Below are positions 1 through 8,243 of a stretch of DNA of 34,444 bases, piece after piece (the first letter of the stretch is position 1; the number at the start of each line of letters is the position of its first letter). A program made the translations under genes and the position numbers. Source of the DNA: an uncultured Bacilli bacterium. GTDB lineage: Bacteria > Bacillota_I > Bacilli_A > RF39 > UBA660. The notes below the pieces were generated by a model, which saw nothing but the letters and a program-made list of their open reading frames with translations, had not been told where the DNA came from and searched no databases. The stretch spans positions 1-34,444 of the forward strand of contig CAJUPN010000014.1 in assembly GCA_910588195.1 (NCBI GenBank), written 5' to 3'.

Positions 1-1167
1 GGATCAAGTGCAACAAATGTAAGTGAAGCAATAGATGATTTATATAGTAAGTTAAATATAAAGGATACAGAGATAAATAGATTAAAAGGATTAGGAAATG
101 TAGCATCAAATCAAATGTTAAAAGGATATACAGCTTTAGTAAAAGGTAGTGTTGTAACAGGTACAATCCCAAGTAAAGGAGCTACAACATATACCCCAGG
201 AACAACTAATCAAACAATAGCATCAGGTAATTATTTATCTGGAACTCAAACTATAAAGGGAGATGCAAACCTAGTAGCAGGAAATATAGCCAAAGGAAAA
301 AGTATCTTTGGAGTAGCAGGCTCATATACGAGTGATGCTAATGCTGTAGCTGGAAATATCTTAAGTGGGAAAACTGCTTATGTAAATGGAGCAAAGATAA
401 CAGGTTCAATACCAAGTAAAGGAGCTACAACGTATACCCCAGGGAAAACTAATCAAACAATAGCATCAGGTAATTATTTATCTGGAACTCAAACTATAAA
501 GGGAGATGCAAACCTAGTAGCAGGAAATATAGCCAAAGGAAAAAGTATCTTTGGTATAACAGGCTCATATACGAGTGATGCTAATGCTGTAGCAGGAAAT
601 ATCTTAAGTGGAAAGACTGCTTATGTAAATGGAGCAAAGATAAGTGGTACAATGATTGATAGAGGTCTTGCTCAAAGTGGAAATTGGGGTTGTGGATCAG
701 CAGGTTGTGGAACAGGAAATGATGCTTACTATGCAATAAATGGTTTACCAGAAGGATGGTACCACTCAGATGGAAATAGTTGGGCACCAGAAGCAAGAAT
801 AAATGCTAATACTTTACGTTCTCAACTAGGAGTTAGTGCTAATAAAATAGCTAAAGGACAAAGCATTGCTGGAGTAGCAGGAACATATACAGGTCAAACA
901 CAGTTTACTTACCTTACAACTATAGGATATAGTTCTAATTGGAATGATTCCAAAACTTGGAAAGCATCAGAAAAATCTGTAATAATAGTTATTGCATATT
1001 GCAACATATCTGTCAAAGTAAATAATGTTGCAAAAGGTTCTTCAGGAACTTGGGCACATCAAAATGCAGGAGGAATTTTCTATTTTACTATGAATGCAGG
1101 AGAAACTTTAAGTATTTCAGGTAGCGGATCAGGTGGACAAGGAGCAATTGCCTATCGTATAGCGTAA
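1..1167 (+). CDS. Repeat-containing surface or fibre-like protein, 5' truncated
   Basis: The frame is open from base 1, so the true start lies upstream; the visible part is 388 codons. It begins with a motif of the type SATNVSEAIDDLYSKL, which I associate with secreted proteins of gut Bacillota. Two near-identical 81-residue repeats follow, built from short beta-type units (KGATTYTPG, GNYLSGTQTIKGDANLVAGN, GKSIFGVAGSYTS, SGKTAYVNGAKITG), then a degenerate third unit. Such repeats are common in phage tail-fibre and bacterial surface proteins. A Cys/Gly-rich segment (about 674-730) and a C-terminal beta-rich domain end the protein. No LPXTG anchor or membrane helix is seen at the C-terminus. 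An exposed adhesin or fibre is inferred; the ligand is unknown. It may belong to the same modular family as the proteins at 28935-34444, but its N-terminal module is outside the window. Confidence 0.8.
   Translation, partial: GSSATNVSEAIDDLYSKLNIKDTEINRLKGLGNVASNQMLKGYTALVKGSVVTGTIPSKGATTYTPGTTNQTIASGNYLSGTQTIKGDANLVAGNIAKGKSIFGVAGSYTSDANAVAGNILSGKTAYVNGAKITGSIPSKGATTYTPGKTNQTIASGNYLSGTQTIKGDANLVAGNIAKGKSIFGITGSYTSDANAVAGNILSGKTAYVNGAKISGTMIDRGLAQSGNWGCGSAGCGTGNDAYYAINGLPEGWYHSDGNSWAPEARINANTLRSQLGVSANKIAKGQSIAGVAGTYTGQTQFTYLTTIGYSSNWNDSKTWKASEKSVIIVIAYCNISVKVNNVAKGSSGTWAHQNAGGIFYFTMNAGETLSISGSGSGGQGAIAYRIA
171..656 (+). repeat. Tandem 243-bp direct repeat (two copies)
   Basis: Copy 1 is about 171-413 and copy 2 about 414-656. 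They are in frame (81 codons each) and differ at only a few bases, for example acatat/acgtat and ggaaca/gggaaa near the start of each copy. The near-identity at DNA level indicates recent duplication or gene conversion, so copy number may vary between strains. Confidence 0.9.
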
Positions 1168-1206
1168 CCAAAAATATAACTGAATAAACAATACAATAAA
1201 ATATTT

Positions 1207-1236
1207 AAATATTATGTAATTGCATAATATTTTTTT
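1207..1236 (+). terminator. Rho-independent terminator of the first gene
   Basis: A perfect 10-bp stem (1207-1216 with 1223-1232) and a 6-base loop run into a T tract, 40 bases after the stop codon. Confidence 0.7.
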
Positions 1237-1262
1237 GTTACTGTACGAATTAGTCTTTTCAA

Positions 1263-1291
1263 TTTACTAATAAGGTATTTCTTGGTAAAAT
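1263..1291 (+). promoter_or_regulatory. Putative promoter for the pseudouridine synthase operon
   Basis: TTTACT at 1263-1268, a 17-base spacer, then TGG-TAAAAT (extended -10, 1283-1291). It lies just after the upstream terminator and about 20 bases before the start codon. Confidence 0.45.
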
Positions 1292-1310
1292 AAGATTGCA
1301 GGTGACTTAT

Positions 1311-2024
1311 ATGGAAAGATTACAAAAAATAATAGCAGAATCAGGATTTTGTTCAAGAAGAAAAGCAGAAGAATACATAAAATTAGGAAAAGTTTTTGTT
1401 AACGGAGAAAAAGTTACAGAACTTGGAACAAAGGCTTCATTTGGAGATTATATAGTTGTGGATGGAAAAAGTTTAACAAAAGAAGAAAAGGTTTATTTTC
1501 TTCTTAATAAACCAAGAGGTTATGTTTCTACAGTTAACGATGAACTAGGAAGAAAAAAGATAACAGACTTAATTGAAACAGATAAAAGAGTATATCCAGT
1601 AGGAAGACTAGATTATGATACAACAGGTTTAATAATTTTAACAAATGATGGAGAACTTGCTAATATATTAATGCATCCTTCTAGAGGAGTTGAAAAAACT
1701 TACATTGCTAAGCTTAATAAAATTATGCTTCCAAAAGATCAAATGATTTTAAAAAGTGGCATAAATATTGATGGAATAAAATGCATACCAACAAGAGTTA
1801 AAGTTCGTGACATTGATTATAACAAAGATACATGTATTGTTGAGATTTCTATTGTCGAAGGAAGAAATCATATTATAAAAAATGTATTTATGAAAATGGG
1901 TTATTTAGTTGATAAGCTAACAAGGGTAGAATATGGATTTTTAAAATTAGATAATTTAAAAAGTGGAGAGTATAGAGAACTTTCTATTAAAGAAGTTAAA
2001 AAACTATACGAGTATAAAAACTAA
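1311..2024 (+). CDS. rluB: RsuA/RluB/RluE-family rRNA pseudouridine synthase
   Basis: It isomerises a specific uridine in rRNA, probably 23S helix 90 if it is RluB-like, to pseudouridine. The 237-aa protein has an N-terminal S4 RNA-binding domain (about residues 1-60, LQKIIAESGFCSRRKAEEYI) followed by the synthase domain. The catalytic aspartate is D101 in GRLDYDTTGLIILTNDGE, the family signature. The KPRGYVST motif near residue 67 is also typical. I chose the ATG at 1311 because it has an AGGTGA site 5 bases upstream and starts directly at the S4 domain; a TTG at 1296 in the same frame lacks such a site. The stop overlaps the next start by one base (TAATG), so the two RNA-modification genes are probably translationally coupled. 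RluB versus RsuA specificity cannot be told from sequence alone. Confidence 0.9.
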   Translation: MERLQKIIAESGFCSRRKAEEYIKLGKVFVNGEKVTELGTKASFGDYIVVDGKSLTKEEKVYFLLNKPRGYVSTVNDELGRKKITDLIETDKRVYPVGRLDYDTTGLIILTNDGELANILMHPSRGVEKTYIAKLNKIMLPKDQMILKSGINIDGIKCIPTRVKVRDIDYNKDTCIVEISIVEGRNHIIKNVFMKMGYLVDKLTRVEYGFLKLDNLKSGEYRELSIKEVKKLYEYKN

Positions 2025-3205
2025 TGAAAATAGAAAAATTAGATAATAAAGGAAGAGGAATAACTTATTACAATAACTTAATCACGTTTGTTAACAATGC
2101 TCTACCTGATGAAGAAGTTGAAATTTCCCTTGTAAGTGAAAATAAAAAATTTTATATTGCTGATGCAAAACTAATAAAAAATGAAAATATCAATCGTGTT
2201 TTACCGAAATGCCCTTACTACTATTCTTGTGGTGGTTGTAATTTACAACATATAAATATAGAATACGAAGATGAATTTAAAGAAAATAAAATTACTGAAA
2301 TATTAACAAAATATGCTGGAATAATACCAACTATTAAAATTAATAAAAATGATAGAGAATTATTTTATCGCAATAAGATAACTTTGAAAATTGAAGACTT
2401 TAAATGGGGTTACTATAATGAATCTACCCATAAATTATGTGAAATAAGTAAATGTCTAATTGCTAATAACACCATAAATAACTTTTTAGATTATAAAGAT
2501 TTATTTAAAATAAAAAACGGAACGATAACAATTCGTGTTAATTATCAAGATGAACTATTACTAATAATAACAACAGAAGATAAAATAAACCTAAACTTTC
2601 TAAATATGCCATCAAATATAGTTGGTATAATTTTAAATAACAAATGTATTTATAAAGATAATTATTTTTATGACTATATTGATGATATGAAATTTAAAGT
2701 TTCTTATGATTCTTTTTTTCAAGTTAATAATTATATGGCATCTAATATTTTTAGTATTTTAAGAAATAATATTACTGGTAAAAACTTACTAGATTTATAT
2801 TGTGGAGTAGGTACATTAGGATTGTCTCTTAAAGACAATTTTAAAAACATTTATGGAATTGAAAAAGTGAAAAATGCTATTTTAGATGCTAAACATAATG
2901 CAAAAATTAATAATGTTAAAAATGCTTTTTTCTATGCTGGAGACACTGCTAAAATAATTGCTAAAATAAATCAAAAATTTGATACAGTTATAGTAGACCC
3001 ACCTAGAAGTGGATTAAATAAAGAAACATTAAATCATTTAAAAAAAATAAATCCCCAAACAATAGTTTATGTATCTTGTGATCCTATGACACTGGCAAGA
3101 GATATTAAAGAATTAGAAAACTATCAAGTAAAAAAGACAAATGTACTAAATATGTTTCCTCGGACTTATCATGTGGAGTGTGTATGTATACTAAATAGGC
3201 GATAA
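2024..3205 (+). CDS. rlmD: TrmA/RumA-family 23S rRNA (uracil-5)-methyltransferase
   Basis: It uses S-adenosylmethionine to make 5-methyluridine in 23S rRNA. The 393-aa protein begins with a short TRAM-like beta domain (residues 1-55). A cysteine cluster fits the family's 4Fe-4S site: C63, C69 and C72 in CPYYYSCGGC, plus C144. The C-terminal Rossmann domain carries the SAM motif LLDLYCGVGTLGLSL, then VDPPRSGL, and the catalytic cysteine in VSCDP. Gram-positive bacteria often have one dual-specific enzyme (RlmCD) for U747 and U1939, so the exact target is uncertain. It overlaps rluB by one base and precedes the transporter gene by 26 bases, suggesting one transcript. Confidence 0.9.
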   Translation: MKIEKLDNKGRGITYYNNLITFVNNALPDEEVEISLVSENKKFYIADAKLIKNENINRVLPKCPYYYSCGGCNLQHINIEYEDEFKENKITEILTKYAGIIPTIKINKNDRELFYRNKITLKIEDFKWGYYNESTHKLCEISKCLIANNTINNFLDYKDLFKIKNGTITIRVNYQDELLLIITTEDKINLNFLNMPSNIVGIILNNKCIYKDNYFYDYIDDMKFKVSYDSFFQVNNYMASNIFSILRNNITGKNLLDLYCGVGTLGLSLKDNFKNIYGIEKVKNAILDAKHNAKINNVKNAFFYAGDTAKIIAKINQKFDTVIVDPPRSGLNKETLNHLKKINPQTIVYVSCDPMTLARDIKELENYQVKKTNVLNMFPRTYHVECVCILNRR

Positions 3206-3231
3206 AATCTTGTAATAGGAGAAGATTTATT

Positions 3232-4449
3232 ATGAATTACAAAAAAGAATATAAAAAATATTTAACATCATCAGTATTAGATACTGCTAACAATAGAATT
3301 GCAAGTGCTTCCTTTATTTCTGCATTTGCTATATATTTAGGTTTGTCTGATTTAGCATTAGGAATATATGCAGTTTTAGATACAATGACTAATGTAATTC
3401 AAGTTTTTGCTGCACCATTATTTTCTAAAATTGGACAATCTAAAAAAGTTGTATTAATTAATTATTCAATATATAGAATTTCTTCAGTTTCTATGGCATT
3501 TATACCATTTCTATCAAACAATATAAGCGTTAGAACAGTATTATTTTTTGTATTGGCAACAATCTATGCAATTACTGGAGAAATGGGTTATATAACTTTT
3601 GTTAATTGGAGAATGACTTTAATAAGAAAGGATGATAGAACAACTTTTGCTGCCAAAAGAAACTTTTTGAAGAATACTGTAGTTTTAGTATTTAGTTTAA
3701 TCATGGGAGTTGTTCTTGATAAATTTACAATCTATGGATATGAATTATTTGGATTTATGATATTATTTGCCATTGTGTTTATTATTGCGTTTATAGATAT
3801 ATCTATTAGAATAAAGACATATAAGCCAGTAGTAATTCAAGAAAAAATTAGCGTCAAAAATAATATAAGTATTCCTGCAAAAGACAAAAATTTTAGAAGT
3901 GTACTTATAACAGGAGGATTAAATAGATTTGCATATGGGGTAGGCACAATGTATTTAAATGTTTTCTTGCTCAGATATTTAAATATTGGTTATTTATATT
4001 ATAGTATTTTAAATATATTAATTAATTTATCTGAAGCACTTTCTAGTAAATATTGGGGAAACAAGTCTAAAAAAAGAAACTGGAGTAAAATTATATTACC
4101 TATGTGTGTAGTATTTGTTATAGTATTTACAATGTTATTATTATTTAATAATCAGCAATTACAATATTTATTGCCTTTAATATATATACTAATAGGCTTT
4201 GGTAATGCCTCTTACGAGATGTATGATCACATAGCAATATACGAAACAGCAAAAGATAAATTGCAAACTTCTTATGTTACTTTCGAAAGATTTATCGAGG
4301 GATTGGTGACAATGATAATCCCAGTATTATCTTACACAATATTTAAAGAGAACAACAATGTCATAAAAATTACTTTTGCAATTTCAATACTATGCTATAT
4401 AATTTTATTTATATACTATAAGTTAAAAGAGAGTAAAGGTGAGAGTTAA
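3232..4449 (+). CDS. MFS-like transporter, 12-TM integral membrane protein
   Basis: The 405-aa protein is strongly hydrophobic, with about ten to twelve predicted transmembrane helices. A charged mid-protein loop (about residues 185-225) separates two halves, as in major facilitator transporters. A conserved-looking stretch with GEMGYITFVNWRMTLIRKDDRT lies in the fourth-helix region. The ATG at 3232 has TAGGAGAAG about 8 bases upstream. No substrate motif is recognised, so the cargo is unknown. It lies 26 bases after rlmD with no terminator between, so co-transcription is likely. No convincing terminator follows it. Confidence 0.65.
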   Translation: MNYKKEYKKYLTSSVLDTANNRIASASFISAFAIYLGLSDLALGIYAVLDTMTNVIQVFAAPLFSKIGQSKKVVLINYSIYRISSVSMAFIPFLSNNISVRTVLFFVLATIYAITGEMGYITFVNWRMTLIRKDDRTTFAAKRNFLKNTVVLVFSLIMGVVLDKFTIYGYELFGFMILFAIVFIIAFIDISIRIKTYKPVVIQEKISVKNNISIPAKDKNFRSVLITGGLNRFAYGVGTMYLNVFLLRYLNIGYLYYSILNILINLSEALSSKYWGNKSKKRNWSKIILPMCVVFVIVFTMLLLFNNQQLQYLLPLIYILIGFGNASYEMYDHIAIYETAKDKLQTSYVTFERFIEGLVTMIIPVLSYTIFKENNNVIKITFAISILCYIILFIYYKLKESKGES

Positions 4450-4741
4450 AGTCAAAGTGGGAAAATGATATTCATAATAGATGTTGTACTAATCTTATTT
4501 ATATATTATGATATAGTCAGTTATAAACAAACATATCAGTATGAACTGTTCATAGTATACATTCTAGTCATGTTGAATATGTGGAATTGCTTAGTCTAAA
4601 AAAACTATTAAAATAAATATTGATTTTTAATAAAATGCTTGATTTGATAAATTATATTAAAATGTTGAATATGTTGATGGAGATATGAATGTTTCCACAT
4701 ACCACTTTGATTGTAATATAAGTATGAAAGGATAGTAGCTA
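4450..4741 (+). other. AT-rich spacer with a possible 44-codon ORF (4465-4599)
   Basis: This 292-base gap holds no recognised gene. An ATG at 4465 opens a 44-codon hydrophobic reading frame ending with TAA at 4597-4599, with a weak GGGA site 4 bases upstream. It could be a small membrane peptide or chance. I see no terminator, tRNA or clear promoter; AAAGGA at about 4727 is the RhuM ribosome binding site. Confidence 0.3.
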
Positions 4742-5770
4742 ATGAACAATAAATTAATAGGCGATGAAAGTAATATAATTTTTTATGAAGATGAAAATAA
4801 TAATACGAAAGTTGAGGTAAGATTATTAGATGAGGATGTATGGCTAAATGTTAATGCAATAGCCGATTTATTTAATGTCCAAAGACCTGCGATAGTTAAA
4901 CATATTAGTAATATATATAATGATCAAGAACTTGAAAAAAGTTCAACTTGTTCCATTTTGGAACAAGTTCAACTTGAAGGAAATAGAAGAGTTTCTAGAA
5001 AAAGAGAATATTATAATCTTGATATGATAATTTCTATTGGTTTTAGGGTTAATTCTAAAACGGCTATTAAATTTAGAACATGGGCGAACAAATTAATTAA
5101 AGAATATATTGTTAAAGGATTTAATTTAAACGATGATAGGTTTATAAAAGGAAATAAATTTGATAAAAGATATTTTGACGAATTATTAGAACGAATAAAA
5201 ACAATTCGAGTAAGTGAAAGAATGTCTTATCAAAAAATAACTGACTTATTTATTGCAACTTCAACTGACTATAATTCAAAATCAGAGGATGCTTATATAT
5301 TTTTTAAGATAGTACAAAATAAACTCCATTATGCCATTACTAATCATACCGCAGCAGAACTTATATATGAAAGAGCAAATTCAGAGCATATTAATATGGG
5401 ACTTACGAATTGGAAAAATTCTCCAGATGGTCTTATATATAAATATGATGTAGGTATTGCTAAAAATTATCTTAACAAAGATGAATTAAAGAAATTAAAT
5501 AATTTAACAAATTTGTTTTTGAATTATGCGGAAGATATGGCAGAAGAAGAAAAGGTAATGACTATGGCAAATTGGATTGAAGTAACTGATAAATTGTTAG
5601 TTTTTAGAGAAAAGAAAATATTAAATAATTCAGGTAGAATATCACATAAGCAGGCTAAAGAAAAGGCTGAAAGTGAGTATGAGAAATTTAGAATTAAACA
5701 AGATCGAGAATATATATCATCAATGGATCAAATGTATGAAAGATATTTAAAAGGGGAAGATATTGAATGA
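4742..5770 (+). CDS. RhuM-family protein
   Basis: The 342-aa protein matches the RhuM family, first named from a Salmonella pathogenicity island and widespread in mobile or accessory regions. Its biochemical role is not established. The N-terminal part resembles a Bro-N/KilA-N-like DNA-binding region (VWLNVNAIADLFNVQRPAIVKHI), then the hallmark YYNLDMIISIGFRVNS and FRTWANKLIKEYIVKGF. A helical C-terminal half follows (SYQKITDLF, then HYAITNHTAAELI), ending in a charged coiled segment. The start has AAAGGA 9 bases upstream; the stop is TGA. It stands alone in AT-rich spacers, consistent with an accessory insertion, but no integrase or repeats bound it. An odd inverted/direct repeat lies in its N-terminal coding region. 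Confidence 0.85.
   Translation: MNNKLIGDESNIIFYEDENNNTKVEVRLLDEDVWLNVNAIADLFNVQRPAIVKHISNIYNDQELEKSSTCSILEQVQLEGNRRVSRKREYYNLDMIISIGFRVNSKTAIKFRTWANKLIKEYIVKGFNLNDDRFIKGNKFDKRYFDELLERIKTIRVSERMSYQKITDLFIATSTDYNSKSEDAYIFFKIVQNKLHYAITNHTAAELIYERANSEHINMGLTNWKNSPDGLIYKYDVGIAKNYLNKDELKKLNNLTNLFLNYAEDMAEEEKVMTMANWIEVTDKLLVFREKKILNNSGRISHKQAKEKAESEYEKFRIKQDREYISSMDQMYERYLKGEDIE
4941..4976. repeat. Palindrome flanked by direct repeats inside the RhuM gene
   Basis: A 10-bp inverted repeat (4946-4955 and 4959-4968, 3-base loop) is flanked by two identical 10-base copies of GTTCAACTTG at 4941-4950 and 4967-4976. The segment is in frame and encodes the S-T-C...Q-V-Q part of the protein. Confidence 0.85.
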
Positions 5771-5880
5771 AACTAATTATAATAGTATTGCTATTAAGAA
5801 ACAGTTTGTAATAAAAAAATAAAATAGTGCAATATTTCATAAAAGATGTTAAAATTTTTAGTAAGAAATGGGGGATATAA

Positions 5881-7422
5881 ATGTTATTATTAGTAGGAAT
5901 AATTAATAAAAATAAAAAATATTATATGAATGTTGTTAATACGGAAAGTCCAAGTACAATTGATAATTATCAATTAATTAATACTTTTATTTTAAACAAT
6001 TGTGATAATGTTTCATCTAGTAATTTTATCTCAAGTAAACAAAATCCACTTGAATACATAAGGGGAGACTTTGATCTTTCTCGTCTTATTATTAATGCTG
6101 ATAATTTAAGATATAGATATAAAGATTTTCAAATTACAACTGTTTATTATGATAAAAATAATAAACCTGTCTTATATAAATCCATTGATAGATCGGGAAA
6201 CATTAGAATACATGACATATCAGAATTTGAGTATACAAAAAATGGAAGTATTTTAGGCGACAATATTGATAAACTTCCAAATTTTGTTGAAAATAAACCA
6301 GTAGAAGATGCATATGAATTTTTAAAAAATAATATTAATGAAAAAAATTTAGCTGAATTACCTGTTGGTCTTGCTAAACAATATTTAATTCTTGTAAAAG
6401 GTTTTAAAGAAGGATTCCATACTATTACTAAAGTAAATAATGGTATCGAATATGATGTTCATGAACATTTATTATTTAATGGTTCCATCACTTTTAAATT
6501 AGTTGAATATGTAGCTAAAGATAAAAAAGCTTTTATGACAAAACAAGATAAAATATCAAATCCTTATCCTAAAGAAAGAACTGTGGGATTTTTATCCAGT
6601 CCAATAATTTTATTTGGTTCTAAAAGACTTTTAATAAAACATTGCAAAATGAATGTTTGTTCAGAATTTGAATATTTTAATACCAAAGCGACTAAAGTTT
6701 GTATACCACTTTGCGATGAGATGCTTCCTTTATATGATAAATTTGTTAAATCAAAAGATGTTCTTTATAGCTGGTATTTAAATTATTCTAACAATCTATC
6801 TAGTGATATTTATAATAATGTTTTACCAAATGAACTTTTTAAGTTACCTGCTGTTTTCTTTAGAACAATGCGAAATCTACCAGCAAGTTATAAGAAATCT
6901 TACAAATTACAACAAGAAAACGATTCTGTAGAAACTTGGATGCACACGGTTGCATTATTAATATGTTGGCAATTCTTTCAAACGGAATTAAAAAGAAAGA
7001 TGAAACCTCTAATTGATTCATATGAAGAAATATATGCTGAAGCTCTAAGAAATATTGTTGAGGATATAGGTCCAAAAGATACTTTAACAGTTATGGAGTG
7101 GACAAAAGAAAATTTAAAAGGTGCTTTAAAAAAACTTTTAGCTGATAAGGATATCTCAATTGATGACTATAGTTGTCTATTTTCTTTCTATCAAAATGAA
7201 TTTGACTTACCAGATGAATTACGAATTTTTTCAGAAGAGGCAATTGAAAGTTATGGTGGAGTAGAAAAGCTAAAAAGTGACTATGAAAATCAAGGAGTAC
7301 TAAAAAAACAATATATACTAGATCTGTTAGATAAGTTAGACAGGGTAGAAAAAGATAATAAAGCAGACAGTAATTTAAAAGATATTAAATATCGAAAAAT
7401 AGAATTAGAAAGTAGGAATTAA
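5881..7422 (+). CDS. Uncharacterised 513-aa protein
   Basis: I do not recognise a family. The protein looks cytosolic: no signal peptide or transmembrane helix. The N-terminal 250 residues are mixed alpha/beta and rich in Asn, Lys and Tyr, with DFDLSRLIINADNLRYRYKDF near residue 62 and VHEHLLFNGSITFKLVEY near residue 193. Residues 330-513 are largely helical, with two Trp-containing helices (ETWMHTVALLICWQFFQTELKRKM) and a charged C-terminal coil. The ATG at 5881 follows GGGGGATAT. The stop lies only 2 bases before the SDR start, so the two are very likely translationally coupled, pointing to a shared but unknown role. Confidence 0.6.
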   Translation: MLLLVGIINKNKKYYMNVVNTESPSTIDNYQLINTFILNNCDNVSSSNFISSKQNPLEYIRGDFDLSRLIINADNLRYRYKDFQITTVYYDKNNKPVLYKSIDRSGNIRIHDISEFEYTKNGSILGDNIDKLPNFVENKPVEDAYEFLKNNINEKNLAELPVGLAKQYLILVKGFKEGFHTITKVNNGIEYDVHEHLLFNGSITFKLVEYVAKDKKAFMTKQDKISNPYPKERTVGFLSSPIILFGSKRLLIKHCKMNVCSEFEYFNTKATKVCIPLCDEMLPLYDKFVKSKDVLYSWYLNYSNNLSSDIYNNVLPNELFKLPAVFFRTMRNLPASYKKSYKLQQENDSVETWMHTVALLICWQFFQTELKRKMKPLIDSYEEIYAEALRNIVEDIGPKDTLTVMEWTKENLKGALKKLLADKDISIDDYSCLFSFYQNEFDLPDELRIFSEEAIESYGGVEKLKSDYENQGVLKKQYILDLLDKLDRVEKDNKADSNLKDIKYRKIELESRN

Positions 7423-7424
7423 AT

Positions 7425-8165
7425 ATGCTAGAAGGAAAAGTAGCAATAATTACAGGAGCAACTAGAGGAATTGGTTATGAAATAGCTAAGACCTATTTAG
7501 AAAATAAAGCCAAAGTCTGTATTTTAGGATCTAAAAGTGAAACAGTTGAAAATGCAATTTCCAAACTTAAAGAAGTAAATTCAAATTTTGACGTGATAGG
7601 TTTTTACCCAAAACTTACTGATGAATTAGAACTTAAAGAAGTATTCGATAAAGTTTTAAAGCAATATGGCAAAATTGATATAGTCGTTAATAATGCTGGA
7701 ATTTCATCGAGTACCAAAATATTAGATTATAATGCAGATGAAATTGATCGAATAATTGATTTGAATATAAAGTCAGTCTTTATGGTAGCTAAAACAGCTG
7801 TACCTTACTTAAAAGATACAAAAGGAGTTATTCTGAATACTTCATCAATGGTAAGTATCTATGGTCAACCATCTGGTATTTTATATCCCACAAGTAAATC
7901 TGCTGTTAATGGATTAACTAAATCATTAGCACGTGAACTTGCTGAGTTTGGTATAAGAGTAAATGCTGTAGCTCCAGGGATAACAGAAACTGATATGGTA
8001 GCCGCACTTCCAAAAGAAATGATTGAACCACTAATAAAAAGTATACCTTTAGGTAGAATTGGAACCCCAAAAGATATAGCTAATGCTTTTCTATTTTTAG
8101 CAAGTGATTTAGCAAGTTACATAACTGGAGTTGTATTAAGTGTTGATGGATGTGCAAGAAGTTAA
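7425..8165 (+). CDS. SDR-family oxidoreductase (FabG/YmfI-like)
   Basis: An NAD(P)-dependent short-chain dehydrogenase/reductase of classical length (246 aa). The cofactor motif GATRGIG is at residues 11-17 and NNAG at 89-92. The catalytic set is S141, Y154 and K158 (YPTSK). The C-terminal NAVAPGITETDM and ITGVVLSVDGC are typical of FabG-type enzymes. FabG reduces 3-oxoacyl-ACP in fatty acid synthesis, but no other fatty acid gene is here. Two M16 proteins follow it. Bacillus subtilis pairs the SDR YmfI, which completes the aminopentanol modification of elongation factor P, with YmfF and YmfH, so a YmfI-like role is a fair alternative. A strong terminator ends the unit. Confidence 0.85.
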   Translation: MLEGKVAIITGATRGIGYEIAKTYLENKAKVCILGSKSETVENAISKLKEVNSNFDVIGFYPKLTDELELKEVFDKVLKQYGKIDIVVNNAGISSSTKILDYNADEIDRIIDLNIKSVFMVAKTAVPYLKDTKGVILNTSSMVSIYGQPSGILYPTSKSAVNGLTKSLARELAEFGIRVNAVAPGITETDMVAALPKEMIEPLIKSIPLGRIGTPKDIANAFLFLASDLASYITGVVLSVDGCARS

Positions 8166-8184
8166 GTTCGAAAGAACTTTTTTT
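8164..8184 (+). terminator. Rho-independent terminator after the SDR gene
   Basis: Stem AAGTTC/GAACTT with a GAAA tetraloop (8170-8173) and seven Ts. The stem overlaps the stop codon. Confidence 0.8.
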
Positions 8185-8193
8185 CGTTATTTA

Positions 8194-8202
8194 TGTTATA
8201 AT
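8194..8202 (+). promoter_or_regulatory. Extended -10 promoter of the M16 pair
   Basis: TGT-TATAAT, 41 bases before the ATG and just after the terminator; no good -35 is seen. Confidence 0.5.
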
Positions 8203-8243
8203 AACCATAGATTAAATAAAGTAAATTAAAATAAGGAGTATTT

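Noticed and set aside
581..796. Minus-strand ORF opposite the repeat protein, and similar antisense ORFs at 6860-7075, 9134-9511, 19113-19640, 22533-22784, 29768-30094 and 32331-32672
   Set aside because: They lie opposite well-supported genes, have low-complexity compositions and no ribosome sites; they are shadows.
5766..5810. 14-codon ORF overlapping the RhuM stop (ATGA)
   Set aside because: Very short, no conserved feature and nothing follows it that would need coupling.
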